Assembly: GCA_027307235.1 (NCBI GenBank)
Contig: DAHUXH010000012.1
Coordinates: 186,001-250,000, forward strand
DNA length: 64,000 nt
Source of the DNA: Vulcanimicrobiota bacterium
GTDB taxonomy: Bacteria; Vulcanimicrobiota; Vulcanimicrobiia; Vulcanimicrobiales; Vulcanimicrobiaceae
Direction of reading: 5' to 3'
The number at the start of each line of letters is the position of its first letter. Within the stretch, counting starts at the first letter, position 1. Under the pieces are notes generated by a model. That model saw nothing but the letters and a program-made list of their open reading frames with translations. It ran no database searches and was not told the origin of the DNA. Both the position numbers and the translations under genes were made by a program. Below are positions 17,859 through 26,509 of the stretch, piece after piece.

Positions 17859-19198
17859 CGGCGCAGATCGACGCCGTCGGCGACGAGCGTGCGCCGCAAC
17901 TCGGCCGCGTCGAACTGATGCAGCGCGCGCTCCTGGCGCAGCGCGAGCGCAGCGGCGGTTCCGGCCGCCTGCCCGAGCGTCATGACCGTCGGCGTCAGGC
18001 GCGTCGATGCCAGCGCTTCGTGTGTCGTCGAGATGCACCGCCCCGCGACCAGCAGCCGTTCGCGATTGATCGGAATCAAACAGCGGAACGGAATCTCGTA
18101 ACTGGTTCCCGGCGCGAGGCGTGTGGTCGTTGTTCCGCTCCCCGACGGGTTGTGGACGTCGATCGGATAGGCGCTGCGTGCGACGGCGTCGTCGAACTGC
18201 CGCGCTTGCAGCACGTCGTCACGCGTGAGCGTGTAGCGGCCGACGATGCGGCGCGATTCGCGAATGCCGATCTGCGTGCCGGTCGCGGCGATGCGCGCGT
18301 TTTCAAAGCCGGGAACGCGCCGCCGGAAGAACGCCGCAAGCTGCATGACTTGCGCGCGCGCTTCTATTTCAGCACGCGTGAGGTCGTCGGGGTCGAGCGG
18401 ATCGATGTCGGTGACGCGCGTCATGTTCACCGTCACTTCATCGGGATACGGCGAGATGAAGAACGACACGAGTTCGCGCGGAACGTCGACCTCGCCGGAT
18501 GCGCGCGCGTGATCCCACAGGTCGTTGAGGCCCGCCACCGCGGTGATGGCGTGCGCGGTGCGTTCGTGGGCTTTGAGCGAGGTCCGCATTTGATCGGGGT
18601 GCATGCGCACGTACGATGCGATCTTGCTGAGATCGACGTGCGACAGGCGAAACATCAAGCTCGCCGGCTGCACGCGGCCGCGTTCGTCGCCCTGTTGCGT
18701 CGGCACCCCGGCGCTGGACGCGACATAGGCATCCGCGGTTGCGTCGATGATCGCACGCGCGCGGTATTCGCGCACGCCGGCAACGGTGGCGACGCGCACC
18801 CCGGCGACGCTCTCGCTCTCGACCAGCGCCTCCAAGAACCAGGCATGCAGCAGCAGGGAGACGCCGGATTCCGCCATCATCTCGAAGAGCAGCGCCTTGT
18901 GCGCTTCGGGATCGAACGGTGTGATCGTAGGCACGTAGTCGGAAGAATCATGGAGATGGCCGGGCGAGGCGCCCGCGCGCATCAGCCGCTCGACGATCTC
19001 CTGCGCGATGCCGCCGACGATGCGCTCGCCGCCGGAATGGAAGGTCATCCACGGCCCGACCATGGCCGCGGTCGCGGTGCCGCCCAAGAAGCCGTAGCGC
19101 TCGATGAGCAGCGTTCGCGCCCCGTGGCGCGCAGCGGAAATGGCCGCCGCGCAGCCGGCGTTCCCGCCGCCGACCACCAGCACGTCGTAATCGAGCAT
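17855..19198 (-). CDS. FAD-dependent oxidoreductase (FAD_oxidored family)
   Basis: A 447-residue flavoprotein. The N-terminal Rossmann motif VVGGGNAGCAAAISAARHGARTL (about residues 7-29) binds the ADP part of FAD. GFLGGTATAAMVGPW follows, and GRCISTTHEALASTRLTPTVMTLGQAAGTAAAL near the C terminus is typical of the PF12831 family. It is the first gene of the four-gene chain with the HEXXH protein, amino-sugar kinase and nanE. The sugar substrate is inference only. Confidence 0.85.
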   Translation of the reverse strand: MLDYDVLVVGGGNAGCAAAISAARHGARTLLIERYGFLGGTATAAMVGPWMTFHSGGERIVGGIAQEIVERLMRAGASPGHLHDSSDYVPTITPFDPEAHKALLFEMMAESGVSLLLHAWFLEALVESESVAGVRVATVAGVREYRARAIIDATADAYVASSAGVPTQQGDERGRVQPASLMFRLSHVDLSKIASYVRMHPDQMRTSLKAHERTAHAITAVAGLNDLWDHARASGEVDVPRELVSFFISPYPDEVTVNMTRVTDIDPLDPDDLTRAEIEARAQVMQLAAFFRRRVPGFENARIAATGTQIGIRESRRIVGRYTLTRDDVLQARQFDDAVARSAYPIDVHNPSGSGTTTTRLAPGTSYEIPFRCLIPINRERLLVAGRCISTTHEALASTRLTPTVMTLGQAAGTAAALALRQERALHQFDAAELRRTLVADGVDLRR

Positions 19199-19326
19199 CG
19201 CGCGGGGTTTCGAGCGCGCAGGCTCAACGTACTCCTCGGCTGCGTTTCAGGCAGGTCGCTTGCCTCGATTCAATCTTCTTAGCGACAAATACAGGGAGTC
19301 TGCGACCAAGCGCATATTCCCGCCGG

Positions 19327-20808
19327 ATGATCATGCAACGCATAAAGCCGCTGGCCACCATTTTGGCCGAGGGTTCAGACGGAACAAAAGGTCTGAAGCG
19401 CACTCTCGGTCCGTGGTCCCTGACGGCAATGGGAATCGGTGCGATCATCGGCACCGGCATCTTCGTCCTAACGGGCGTCGCTTCAGCAACCCGTGCCGGG
19501 CCGGCGATTACGATCTCGTTTATCGTCGCCGGCATCGTCAGCGCGTTTGCCGCGCTGTGTTACGCGGAAGTCGCGAGCAAGATTCCGATCGCGGGCAGCG
19601 CGTACACGTACGCCTACGCAACGGTCGGCGAGTTTCTCGCGTGGGTCGTCGGGTGGGACTTGATCCTCGAATACGCGCTCGGCGCGGCCACCGTGAGCAT
19701 CGGGTGGGCCGGGTATTTCGGGAATTTTCTTACTGCCGCATTCGGTATCACGCTGCCGACGATGTGGACGCACAACCATTGGGATCCGACGCCCGGGATC
19801 ATGAACGTGCCGGCCGCCGCGATCATCCTCGTCATGACCGCGCTGCTCGCCAGGGGCACGCGAGAATCGGGCATGGTGAACAATATCATCGTCACGATCA
19901 AGATCGCGATCGTGCTGTTCTTCATCGCGGTCGGCATCGGGCATGTGAACCCGGCGAACTTCCATCTTCCGGCCGGACCCACGACCGGGGCCGGCGGGTA
20001 CTTCCCGTTCGGCTGGCAAGGCGTGCTCGGCGGCGCGGCGTTCATCTTCTTCGCCTACATCGGCTTCGACGCGGTGTCGACCAGCGCGGAAGAATGCAAG
20101 AACCCCGGGCGCGATCTGCCGTTCGGCATCATCATGAGCCTCGCGGTCTGCACAGTGCTCTACATCGCCGTCGTCGCGATCCTGAACGGCATGGTGCCGT
20201 TCAACTTGCTCAACGTCGCCTCGCCGGTGGCGTTCGCTGTCCTCCACGTCGGCTTGCCGTCATGGATGGCATTGGTCATCTCACTCGGCGCCATCGCCGG
20301 TTTGACGACCGTGCTGCTGGTCATGATGTTCGGACAGAGCCGCGTCATCTTCGCGATGTCGCGCGACGGCTTGATTCCGCAATGGTTCGCGGCGGTGCAC
20401 AAGACCTGGCGGACGCCGGTTTTCTCGACCGTCTTCTTCGGCATCTTCATTGCGACCGTCGCCGGCTTCACGCCCATCGGCGTGGTCGGATCGCTGACGA
20501 ACATGGGAACCCTCGCGGCCTTCATCCTTACCTCGCTCGCCGTTCCGGTGCTGCGTGCTAAGTATCCTGAACTGACGAGCGGCAAAGGCTTCAGCGTCCC
20601 GGGCGGCCCCTATCTCATTCCAATCATCTCGGCCGTGGTCTCGTTCGGTTTGATGGTCTCGCTGATGTTCGGCAGCCCGTCGGTCCCCGGAACGAACATC
20701 CCGTTGCCGTGGGCCGGCTTCATCGTTTGGCTCCTGATCGGCATGGTGCTCTACTTCGTCTACGGACGGCGGAACAGCACGGTATCGACCAACGGAAAAG
20801 TGAACTAG
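19327..20808 (+). CDS. APC-family amino-acid permease
   Basis: A 493-residue transporter with 12 or more membrane helices. The first helix has the APC signature (GPWSLTAMGIGAIIGTGIFVLTG, residues about 29-51). Other blocks are SGSAYTYAY-like (IAGSAYTYAYATVGEF) and AAFIFFAYIGFDAVSTSAEECKNP, as in cationic amino-acid transporters. It is alone on its strand, divergent from the FAD operon, with the large palindrome immediately after its stop. Uptake of an amino acid by proton symport is likely. Confidence 0.92.
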   Translation: MIMQRIKPLATILAEGSDGTKGLKRTLGPWSLTAMGIGAIIGTGIFVLTGVASATRAGPAITISFIVAGIVSAFAALCYAEVASKIPIAGSAYTYAYATVGEFLAWVVGWDLILEYALGAATVSIGWAGYFGNFLTAAFGITLPTMWTHNHWDPTPGIMNVPAAAIILVMTALLARGTRESGMVNNIIVTIKIAIVLFFIAVGIGHVNPANFHLPAGPTTGAGGYFPFGWQGVLGGAAFIFFAYIGFDAVSTSAEECKNPGRDLPFGIIMSLAVCTVLYIAVVAILNGMVPFNLLNVASPVAFAVLHVGLPSWMALVISLGAIAGLTTVLLVMMFGQSRVIFAMSRDGLIPQWFAAVHKTWRTPVFSTVFFGIFIATVAGFTPIGVVGSLTNMGTLAAFILTSLAVPVLRAKYPELTSGKGFSVPGGPYLIPIISAVVSFGLMVSLMFGSPSVPGTNIPLPWAGFIVWLLIGMVLYFVYGRRNSTVSTNGKVN

Positions 20809-20910
20809 CTTTTGCTGTAGTACGCCATGCCGTCGTTGCGGAGAGGCTCGTGTACCGTAGTACACTTCGCCTCTCCGCGCCTCGGCCTGACGTACTACAG
20901 CAAAAGCTAG
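20805..20910. repeat. 106-base near-perfect palindrome (REP-like, probable two-way terminator)
   Basis: Outer arms 20805-20824 and 20891-20910 are perfect 20-base inverted repeats. Inner arms GCGGAGAGGC (20838-20847) and GCCTCTCCGC (20869-20878) are also perfect, with a GTGTAC/GTACAC tip (20850-20865). The left outer arm includes the permease stop codon. It lies between the convergent permease and hyuA genes, where a two-way terminator would be useful. Its left half recurs at 11418. Confidence 0.8.
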
Positions 20911-20952
20911 GACTTTCACCAACAAGGGGGTCGCAGGCGATGCGGCCCGTTG

Positions 20953-23082
20953 TTATTTTCGGGGTTTTGCAACGATGACGACGCGCGCGGTGGGCTCCCG
21001 GCCGGCGATGTCTTCGACCGCGAGTGCGATCGCGTGTTCGGTGTTCATGATGCCGCGGAAATCGGCGATGCGCGCACCATGCAAGATGTACAGCTCGGGC
21101 AACGCACGGCCGACGTCACTGAAGACGGTGGCTTCTTCCAATGTGCGCCGTAATGCCGCTGCGAGCGCGGCGGCGGTGGTCTGCACGACGAGCGCGTCGC
21201 GCGCACCGAAACGCACGATCGCGCGCTCGTCCACGATGCGCTGTTCGCGTACGCGAGCGGTTCTCCCGAAAGCGCCGCGTCGAGTGAGGGACGCTTCGTA
21301 GACGTCGAGCGCGTCGCTCGCCGCGATCAACGACACACCCTCGCTCCCGGTGCGCATCGAGAGGGCCGCGGCCGCTCGGCGTTCCTCTGCGCCGCGAACC
21401 GCCTGCGCGGCGCCTTCGACCATGGCCGTCGCGCCGGACGCAATCGCGCGCACGCGATTGCGCTGCGCGTCGATCTCGATGGTGACGTCGACGCGATCCG
21501 GCGCGGCACCGGCGGCGACAGCCCGGTCGCTCGCCTCACGACGAACGCGCAGTATGTCGCCGGGCGTCGGGTCGACGATGGTGCGCTCGACGACGTCGCG
21601 GACCAGTGCGAGCGCGACGCCGATCGGCGAGATGACCTCCGCGTCGCGCGCAAGCCGGCTCGCGAGGCCCGCGTGCCGCGCGCTTCCCGGCACCAGCGCG
21701 GCCGCACCACCGCCTCCGCCGACGAGCACGACCGACTCGCGTTCGAGCGCGTACTGCGCGATCAGTTCTTCCACGCATGCGGTCACCTTTGCGCAGGCCA
21801 TGTCGAGCACGCGCCGGGCGCACGCGCGCGCATCCAACCCGAGGTACGCGCCCAGCACTTCGAAACCGCGCCGCGCGCTCTCGTCATCGCCGCGAGCAAA
21901 GTTGCCGTCGGGAATGTCGCCGAGCAGATTGGCGGCGCAGGTGGGTGTCACCGCGATGCGCGTTCCATCGCGCGTGACGATCACCGCATAATCGGCTGAA
22001 TCACGCTGCGTCGGCGCGACGCGTTCGACGTGCGCGCCGTCGAACGACCCCGGTTCGACGAAACAGGCGTAGCGTGCGCCCGCGATATGCGCCGAGCGCG
22101 GGCCCACATCGGCGATGCCGCCGGGGCCGACACGCACCATGCTTCCGCCGGCAATCGCAAGTGTGCGCACGTCGAGCGTCTGCAGCATCGTGCGGTGTCC
22201 GCCGATGCGCGCCGCGCGCATCTGCGGCTGGCCGGCGCGAATGACCGAAAGATCGGCGCTCGTCCCGCCGACTTCGACGAAGATGCCGTCCGTCACGTTT
22301 TCGTGGAAGAGCGCGCCCGCGATACCGGCTGCGGGTCCCGAGAGCATCGTTTGAATCGGTCGGCGCTCCACTTCCGCGACGTCCATCACGCCGCCGTCGC
22401 TGCGCATGATCAGAAGCGGCGCGGCGATCGCCGCTCCTTTGACGGCGGCGTCGGTCATGTGCGCGGTACGCATCATGATCGGCAAAATCGCCGCGTTGAG
22501 CGCAGCGGTGCGGGTCCGCGCGCGCAGACCGTACAGCGAGCTGACGTCGTGACCGCACGTAGCGGCGATGCCGCGCTCGCGAATGCTGCGCGCGACCGTC
22601 GATTCGAGCGTCCCGTCGTCAACGCCGAACGCGGACGTGACCGCCACCGATTCAACGCCGCGCCGTGCGAGTTCACCGATCGCCGCGTTTAGTTCGGTGT
22701 CATCGGCGCGCGCGAAGACGAACGGCGGCTCCAGCCGCTTCGACGCCGTCAGCGGAACCGGCGCAAAGCGCATGCGCGCCGCAGCGAGCGCACCAAAACC
22801 GTCGAGAACGCCCAGCACGCCCACGCGCGCCACGTCACCCTCCAGCAACGCATTGGTGGCTTGTGTCGTCGAGTGCGCGATGAACGCAACGTCGTGCGGC
22901 GCGATGGAACATTGTTCGAGCAGCGTCGTGATGCCGGCGACGATTCCGGCGGCCACGCCGTCGGATGCATGGTGCGTCGTCGGAACCTTGACACGCGCGA
23001 CCAGCATGCGCGTCGCCGCGTCGATCGCCACCACGTCGGTGAAGGTCCCACCGACGTCGATGCCCATGCGAAGCGTGCTCAC
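20953..23082 (-). CDS. Hydantoinase/oxoprolinase-family protein (HyuA-like)
   Basis: About 709 residues of the HyuA family, ATP-dependent enzymes opening hydantoin, 5-oxoproline or related rings, or carboxylating ketones. The N terminus MGIDVGGTFTDVVAID is the actin-like phosphate loop. HSTTQATNALLEG and EVGGTSADLSVI are further family motifs, and VVLVGGGGGAAALVP is the C-terminal adenosine loop. The frame opens at 23097, but GTG 23082, right after the M20 stop, is the more natural start. No HyuB partner is present, so the substrate is unclear. Confidence 0.82.
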   Translation of the reverse strand: MSTLRMGIDVGGTFTDVVAIDAATRMLVARVKVPTTHHASDGVAAGIVAGITTLLEQCSIAPHDVAFIAHSTTQATNALLEGDVARVGVLGVLDGFGALAAARMRFAPVPLTASKRLEPPFVFARADDTELNAAIGELARRGVESVAVTSAFGVDDGTLESTVARSIRERGIAATCGHDVSSLYGLRARTRTAALNAAILPIMMRTAHMTDAAVKGAAIAAPLLIMRSDGGVMDVAEVERRPIQTMLSGPAAGIAGALFHENVTDGIFVEVGGTSADLSVIRAGQPQMRAARIGGHRTMLQTLDVRTLAIAGGSMVRVGPGGIADVGPRSAHIAGARYACFVEPGSFDGAHVERVAPTQRDSADYAVIVTRDGTRIAVTPTCAANLLGDIPDGNFARGDDESARRGFEVLGAYLGLDARACARRVLDMACAKVTACVEELIAQYALERESVVLVGGGGGAAALVPGSARHAGLASRLARDAEVISPIGVALALVRDVVERTIVDPTPGDILRVRREASDRAVAAGAAPDRVDVTIEIDAQRNRVRAIASGATAMVEGAAQAVRGAEERRAAAALSMRTGSEGVSLIAASDALDVYEASLTRRGAFGRTARVREQRIVDERAIVRFGARDALVVQTTAAALAAALRRTLEEATVFSDVGRALPELYILHGARIADFRGIMNTEHAIALAVEDIAGREPTARVVIVAKPRK

Positions 23083-23083
23083 C

Positions 23084-24463
23084 TCATAGCGCGGCAAGCT
23101 CGTCGTACAGACGAGCCATGACTTTGATGCCGCCGAAGAATTGCGCGAGTGAAAATTTCTCGTTGGGAGCGTGGATCTGATCGTCGGGCAAACCGACGCC
23201 GATCAAAACTTGCGGCAGCTTCAGGATGCGATCGAAGCTCACGACCGGACCGATGGTTCCACCGGTTCCGATGAAGACCGGTTCCTTCCCGAACCCGAAG
23301 GCCATCGCGCGCGCCGCCGCCGCGACGGCGGGATGCGAACGCGACGTCACCACCGCGCGCACGTCGCCGTGCTCTTCGACGTGAACGCGAACGCCGCTCG
23401 GCGCGGCCTGCGTGATGAACTGCGCGACCAGCCGCTTGATGCGCTCGGGTTCCTGATCTCCGACCAGACGCGCGGAGATCTTGGCCTTCGCCCAACTCGG
23501 AATGATCGTCTTGCTGCCGGGTCCCGAATAGCCGCCCCAGATGCCGTTGCATTCCAGCGTCGGGCGAAACCACATGCGTTCGAGCGCGGGGCGGCCGCGC
23601 TCGCCGGCCAGCTCGGTGACGCCGATCGCCTTGGCTTCGCGTATCTCGTCGAATGCAAGCGCGCGCAGTTCCGCCGATTGTTCCGGCGAAAGTTCCCGAA
23701 CACCGTCGTAGAAGCCGGGGATAGCGATGCGTCCGTCGGCATCTTTCAGCGATGCGATGATGCGCGCCAGCGCTTCGATCGGATTGCGCACCGCGCCACC
23801 GAAGTAGCCGGAGTGAATATCGCTCGACGGACCGTTGACAGTCACTTCCCAGTTCACCAGTCCGCGAATCGACGTGGTGAGCGACGGCGTCTGTTCGTCG
23901 TAGACCGCCGTGTCGGAGATCACCGCGACGTCGGCGGCGAAGCGATCGCGATAGCGGGCCAGCGCCGCGTCGAAGTTGATCGAGCCGATCTCTTCTTCTC
24001 CTTCGGCAACGATTTTGATATTGACGGGAAGACGGCCGCGCGTGCGCAGATGCGCCTCGATCGCAGCCAGGTGCATGATGACTTGCCCCTTGTCGTCAAC
24101 CGCACCGCGCCCATAGATGTTCCCGTCACGCACGCTGCCCTCGAACGGCGGCGTGTGCCACAATTCCAACGGATCCACCGGCTGCACGTCGTAGTGGCCG
24201 TAGATCAGCACAGTCGGCTTGCCCGGCGCTCCCATCCATTCGCCGTACGCGAGCGGATTGCCGTCGGTTTCGAGCACGGTGGACTCAAGACCGATCGCGC
24301 GCATGCGCTCGACGAACGATTCGCAGCAGCGTCGCACCTCACCAGCGTATGCCGGATCAGCCGAGACCGACGCGATCGCAATCGCCGACTTGAGCGCATC
24401 GAGATGCTGCTCGCGGTTGGCGTCGCAGTAGGCGAAGAGATCGTCGCCGGTGGTCGTCGTCAT
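23084..24463 (-). CDS. M20-family dipeptidase
   Basis: A 459-residue metallopeptidase of the M20 family with two zinc ions. Ligands are visible in YGHYDVQP (His and catalytic Asp near residues 90-92), GRGAVDDKG (bridging Asp), VAEGEEEIGS (general base Glu and zinc Glu) and GTGGTIGPV near the C terminus. Length and layout fit cytoplasmic dipeptidases of the CPG2/carnosinase-like branch. It follows the permease-PDZ gene and precedes HyuA, fitting breakdown of imported peptides. Confidence 0.9.
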   Translation of the reverse strand: MTTTTGDDLFAYCDANREQHLDALKSAIAIASVSADPAYAGEVRRCCESFVERMRAIGLESTVLETDGNPLAYGEWMGAPGKPTVLIYGHYDVQPVDPLELWHTPPFEGSVRDGNIYGRGAVDDKGQVIMHLAAIEAHLRTRGRLPVNIKIVAEGEEEIGSINFDAALARYRDRFAADVAVISDTAVYDEQTPSLTTSIRGLVNWEVTVNGPSSDIHSGYFGGAVRNPIEALARIIASLKDADGRIAIPGFYDGVRELSPEQSAELRALAFDEIREAKAIGVTELAGERGRPALERMWFRPTLECNGIWGGYSGPGSKTIIPSWAKAKISARLVGDQEPERIKRLVAQFITQAAPSGVRVHVEEHGDVRAVVTSRSHPAVAAAARAMAFGFGKEPVFIGTGGTIGPVVSFDRILKLPQVLIGVGLPDDQIHAPNEKFSLAQFFGGIKVMARLYDELAAL

Positions 24464-24490
24464 CCTTGCTATTGTCCTTCCTCATAGGCG

Positions 24491-26509
24491 CTAGGGCGCA
24501 AACGGCTGCGTGAGTTCGATGTCGAGGGTGTGACCGCGGCGTTCGACCTCAAAGCGGTGAGGCTTGCCGTCGTAGGCGCGCGACTGGGTCTGATACGTGC
24601 CGTACTCCCACCAAAACTTTCCGTCGAATTTATCGACGATGTCGCCGGTGCGCAATCCGTCACGATAGGCCGGTCCGCCTGCCCGCACAAAGGCGTGCAT
24701 GTAGCCGTCGATCGGCTTGAAGAGCGAGTAATAGTACGTCGGCCGGTCGCCCGGCGCGAACGCCGCTCCGTACGACCAGAGATTGGCGGAGCGCACCGGG
24801 TTCGCGTCGCTCCAGCGCTTCATCCGCTGTAGATCGGCAAGACCGAGCGCGCCCAGATACGGCAGGTAGTTGCTCACGATGTAGACGCGATGCTCGTGCC
24901 ACTGGTCGACTTCCCAACCGCCGCAATCTTCCAAGAGCAGTCCGACATCGAAATCGACTCCGTCGTGCAGCGCGAATTGCGTCGCACGCACCTGCGCGTA
25001 CCCAGCGTAGTTCTTGGCCGAACACTCGCGCACGTTCGGGTCGAGATGCGCGCGAACCGCGTGCAGCTTCGGAAACACCGAGGAAACCTGCGCCGCGATC
25101 GCATCGGCGGCGCCGCGCGCGAGCGGCGATCCGTCGTCGTCGACGACCATGCGGTCGACGCCCGCCGGGCCCACGAACATACCGGGCGGAGCGCTGGGAG
25201 CAGCCACCGTGTCGGCCCGAGCCGGCGCGATCGCACTGCCGAACGCCGGCGCTCCGAACAAGCGGGGCGCAAACGCGACCGCGACGACACATGCCAGCGT
25301 CGCCACGGCGACTTGATACGGCAGCGTTCGGCGTGCGATCTCATCCGTCGTAACGCCCGTATAGTTCGCGACCCAGACGTTGGCGGTGTTGGTTGGATCG
25401 CAGACGTTCTGCACTTGCACGACGGCCATCACGCCGGCCACCAGCGCAATCGGCGGGATCGCGTGCGCGGCGAGCAATGCCCCGAAGACGGCGATGCCGA
25501 CGCCGAACGGATTGAGCGGACCGCGATAGAGCGCGAGCGGACTGAGCAGCCCGAAGAGCGTGACGTAGACGATCGGCGATTTCAGCGGAACGGCGCGCAC
25601 GACGGGCGCGAGCGCTGCCGCCACCTGCGGCGTCTGGCTCGCCGCGAGCAACATCCCGATACCCATGAACAGCCAAACCGCAGGCGCGACGTCTTCCAGC
25701 CCCTTGATCGCCGCCGCGACGAGCGTTTGCGCGACGGCTCGTGGTCGCGCGAGCGCTGCCGCATAGATCGCCGACAACGCGAACGCCACCGTCGCCTCAA
25801 GATGAAACCCGAAATAGAGCACGATTGGGAGTACCGGTGCAAGGTACGCCGGTAACGGCGGATGTTTCGATGGCTCTTCATCGGCGCGCACCGCCCAGGT
25901 TGCATACCCTTCTTGCTCGCGACAGGCGACGGCTGCGTACACGACCAGCGCGATTGCATCGATCACGCCCAGCGCAACAGCATAGACGATCAGTTGCTGT
26001 TCCTGGATGCCGAAGAACTTCGCGTAGAACGTCCAGTTAGCGATGTTGAAGATGAAGCCGAGAGCGAACGCCATCAAGAACAGCGTCGCGCTGGCGCGGC
26101 GGGGAACGCCCGACGTCAGCAAGATCGGCAGCACGATCGAGCCGACCATAACGATCGCTCCCAAACCCGAGAGCGAGACGAAGAGCACGGCGACGATCGC
26201 GCACAGCCCAAGCGCGACCGGAAGCGGTTCCTCACCGCCGAACTCGGCGACGACATTCACGATGCCGCGTGCGATGCCGGTGTCGATGGTGACGCGCCCG
26301 AGCCATGCGCCGAAGATCACCGCCACGTACGCGTTCGACAACGCGCCCGCCCCGCCGACGACGATCGCGCCCAACTCGGGCAATGCGACGCCTGAGACGA
26401 CGGCCATGCCGAGCGCCATCAGCGGTACGGCCAGCAACGCCGGCAGCCGGCGCGTCGCCATCAAGGCCGCACTCACGATGAAAACCGCGACGATCGCAGC
26501 GCCGCTCAT
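24491..26509 (-). CDS. Polytopic permease with C-terminal PDZ-like domain
   Basis: 672 residues in two parts. Residues 1 to about 430 have 10 or more membrane helices and look like an ion-transporter-superfamily permease (GLGAIVMVGSIVLPILL; DPTNTANVWVANYTG). The last 230 residues are soluble and end in a PDZ-like stretch (FVRAGGPAYRDGLRTGDIVDKFDG ... FEVERRGHTLDIEL). I do not know this architecture as standard. Its ATG overlaps the GH20 stop by 4 bases. Transport of a product released by GH20 or the peptidase is an inference. Confidence 0.75.
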   Translation of the reverse strand: MSGAAIVAVFIVSAALMATRRLPALLAVPLMALGMAVVSGVALPELGAIVVGGAGALSNAYVAVIFGAWLGRVTIDTGIARGIVNVVAEFGGEEPLPVALGLCAIVAVLFVSLSGLGAIVMVGSIVLPILLTSGVPRRASATLFLMAFALGFIFNIANWTFYAKFFGIQEQQLIVYAVALGVIDAIALVVYAAVACREQEGYATWAVRADEEPSKHPPLPAYLAPVLPIVLYFGFHLEATVAFALSAIYAAALARPRAVAQTLVAAAIKGLEDVAPAVWLFMGIGMLLAASQTPQVAAALAPVVRAVPLKSPIVYVTLFGLLSPLALYRGPLNPFGVGIAVFGALLAAHAIPPIALVAGVMAVVQVQNVCDPTNTANVWVANYTGVTTDEIARRTLPYQVAVATLACVVAVAFAPRLFGAPAFGSAIAPARADTVAAPSAPPGMFVGPAGVDRMVVDDDGSPLARGAADAIAAQVSSVFPKLHAVRAHLDPNVRECSAKNYAGYAQVRATQFALHDGVDFDVGLLLEDCGGWEVDQWHEHRVYIVSNYLPYLGALGLADLQRMKRWSDANPVRSANLWSYGAAFAPGDRPTYYYSLFKPIDGYMHAFVRAGGPAYRDGLRTGDIVDKFDGKFWWEYGTYQTQSRAYDGKPHRFEVERRGHTLDIELTQPFAP

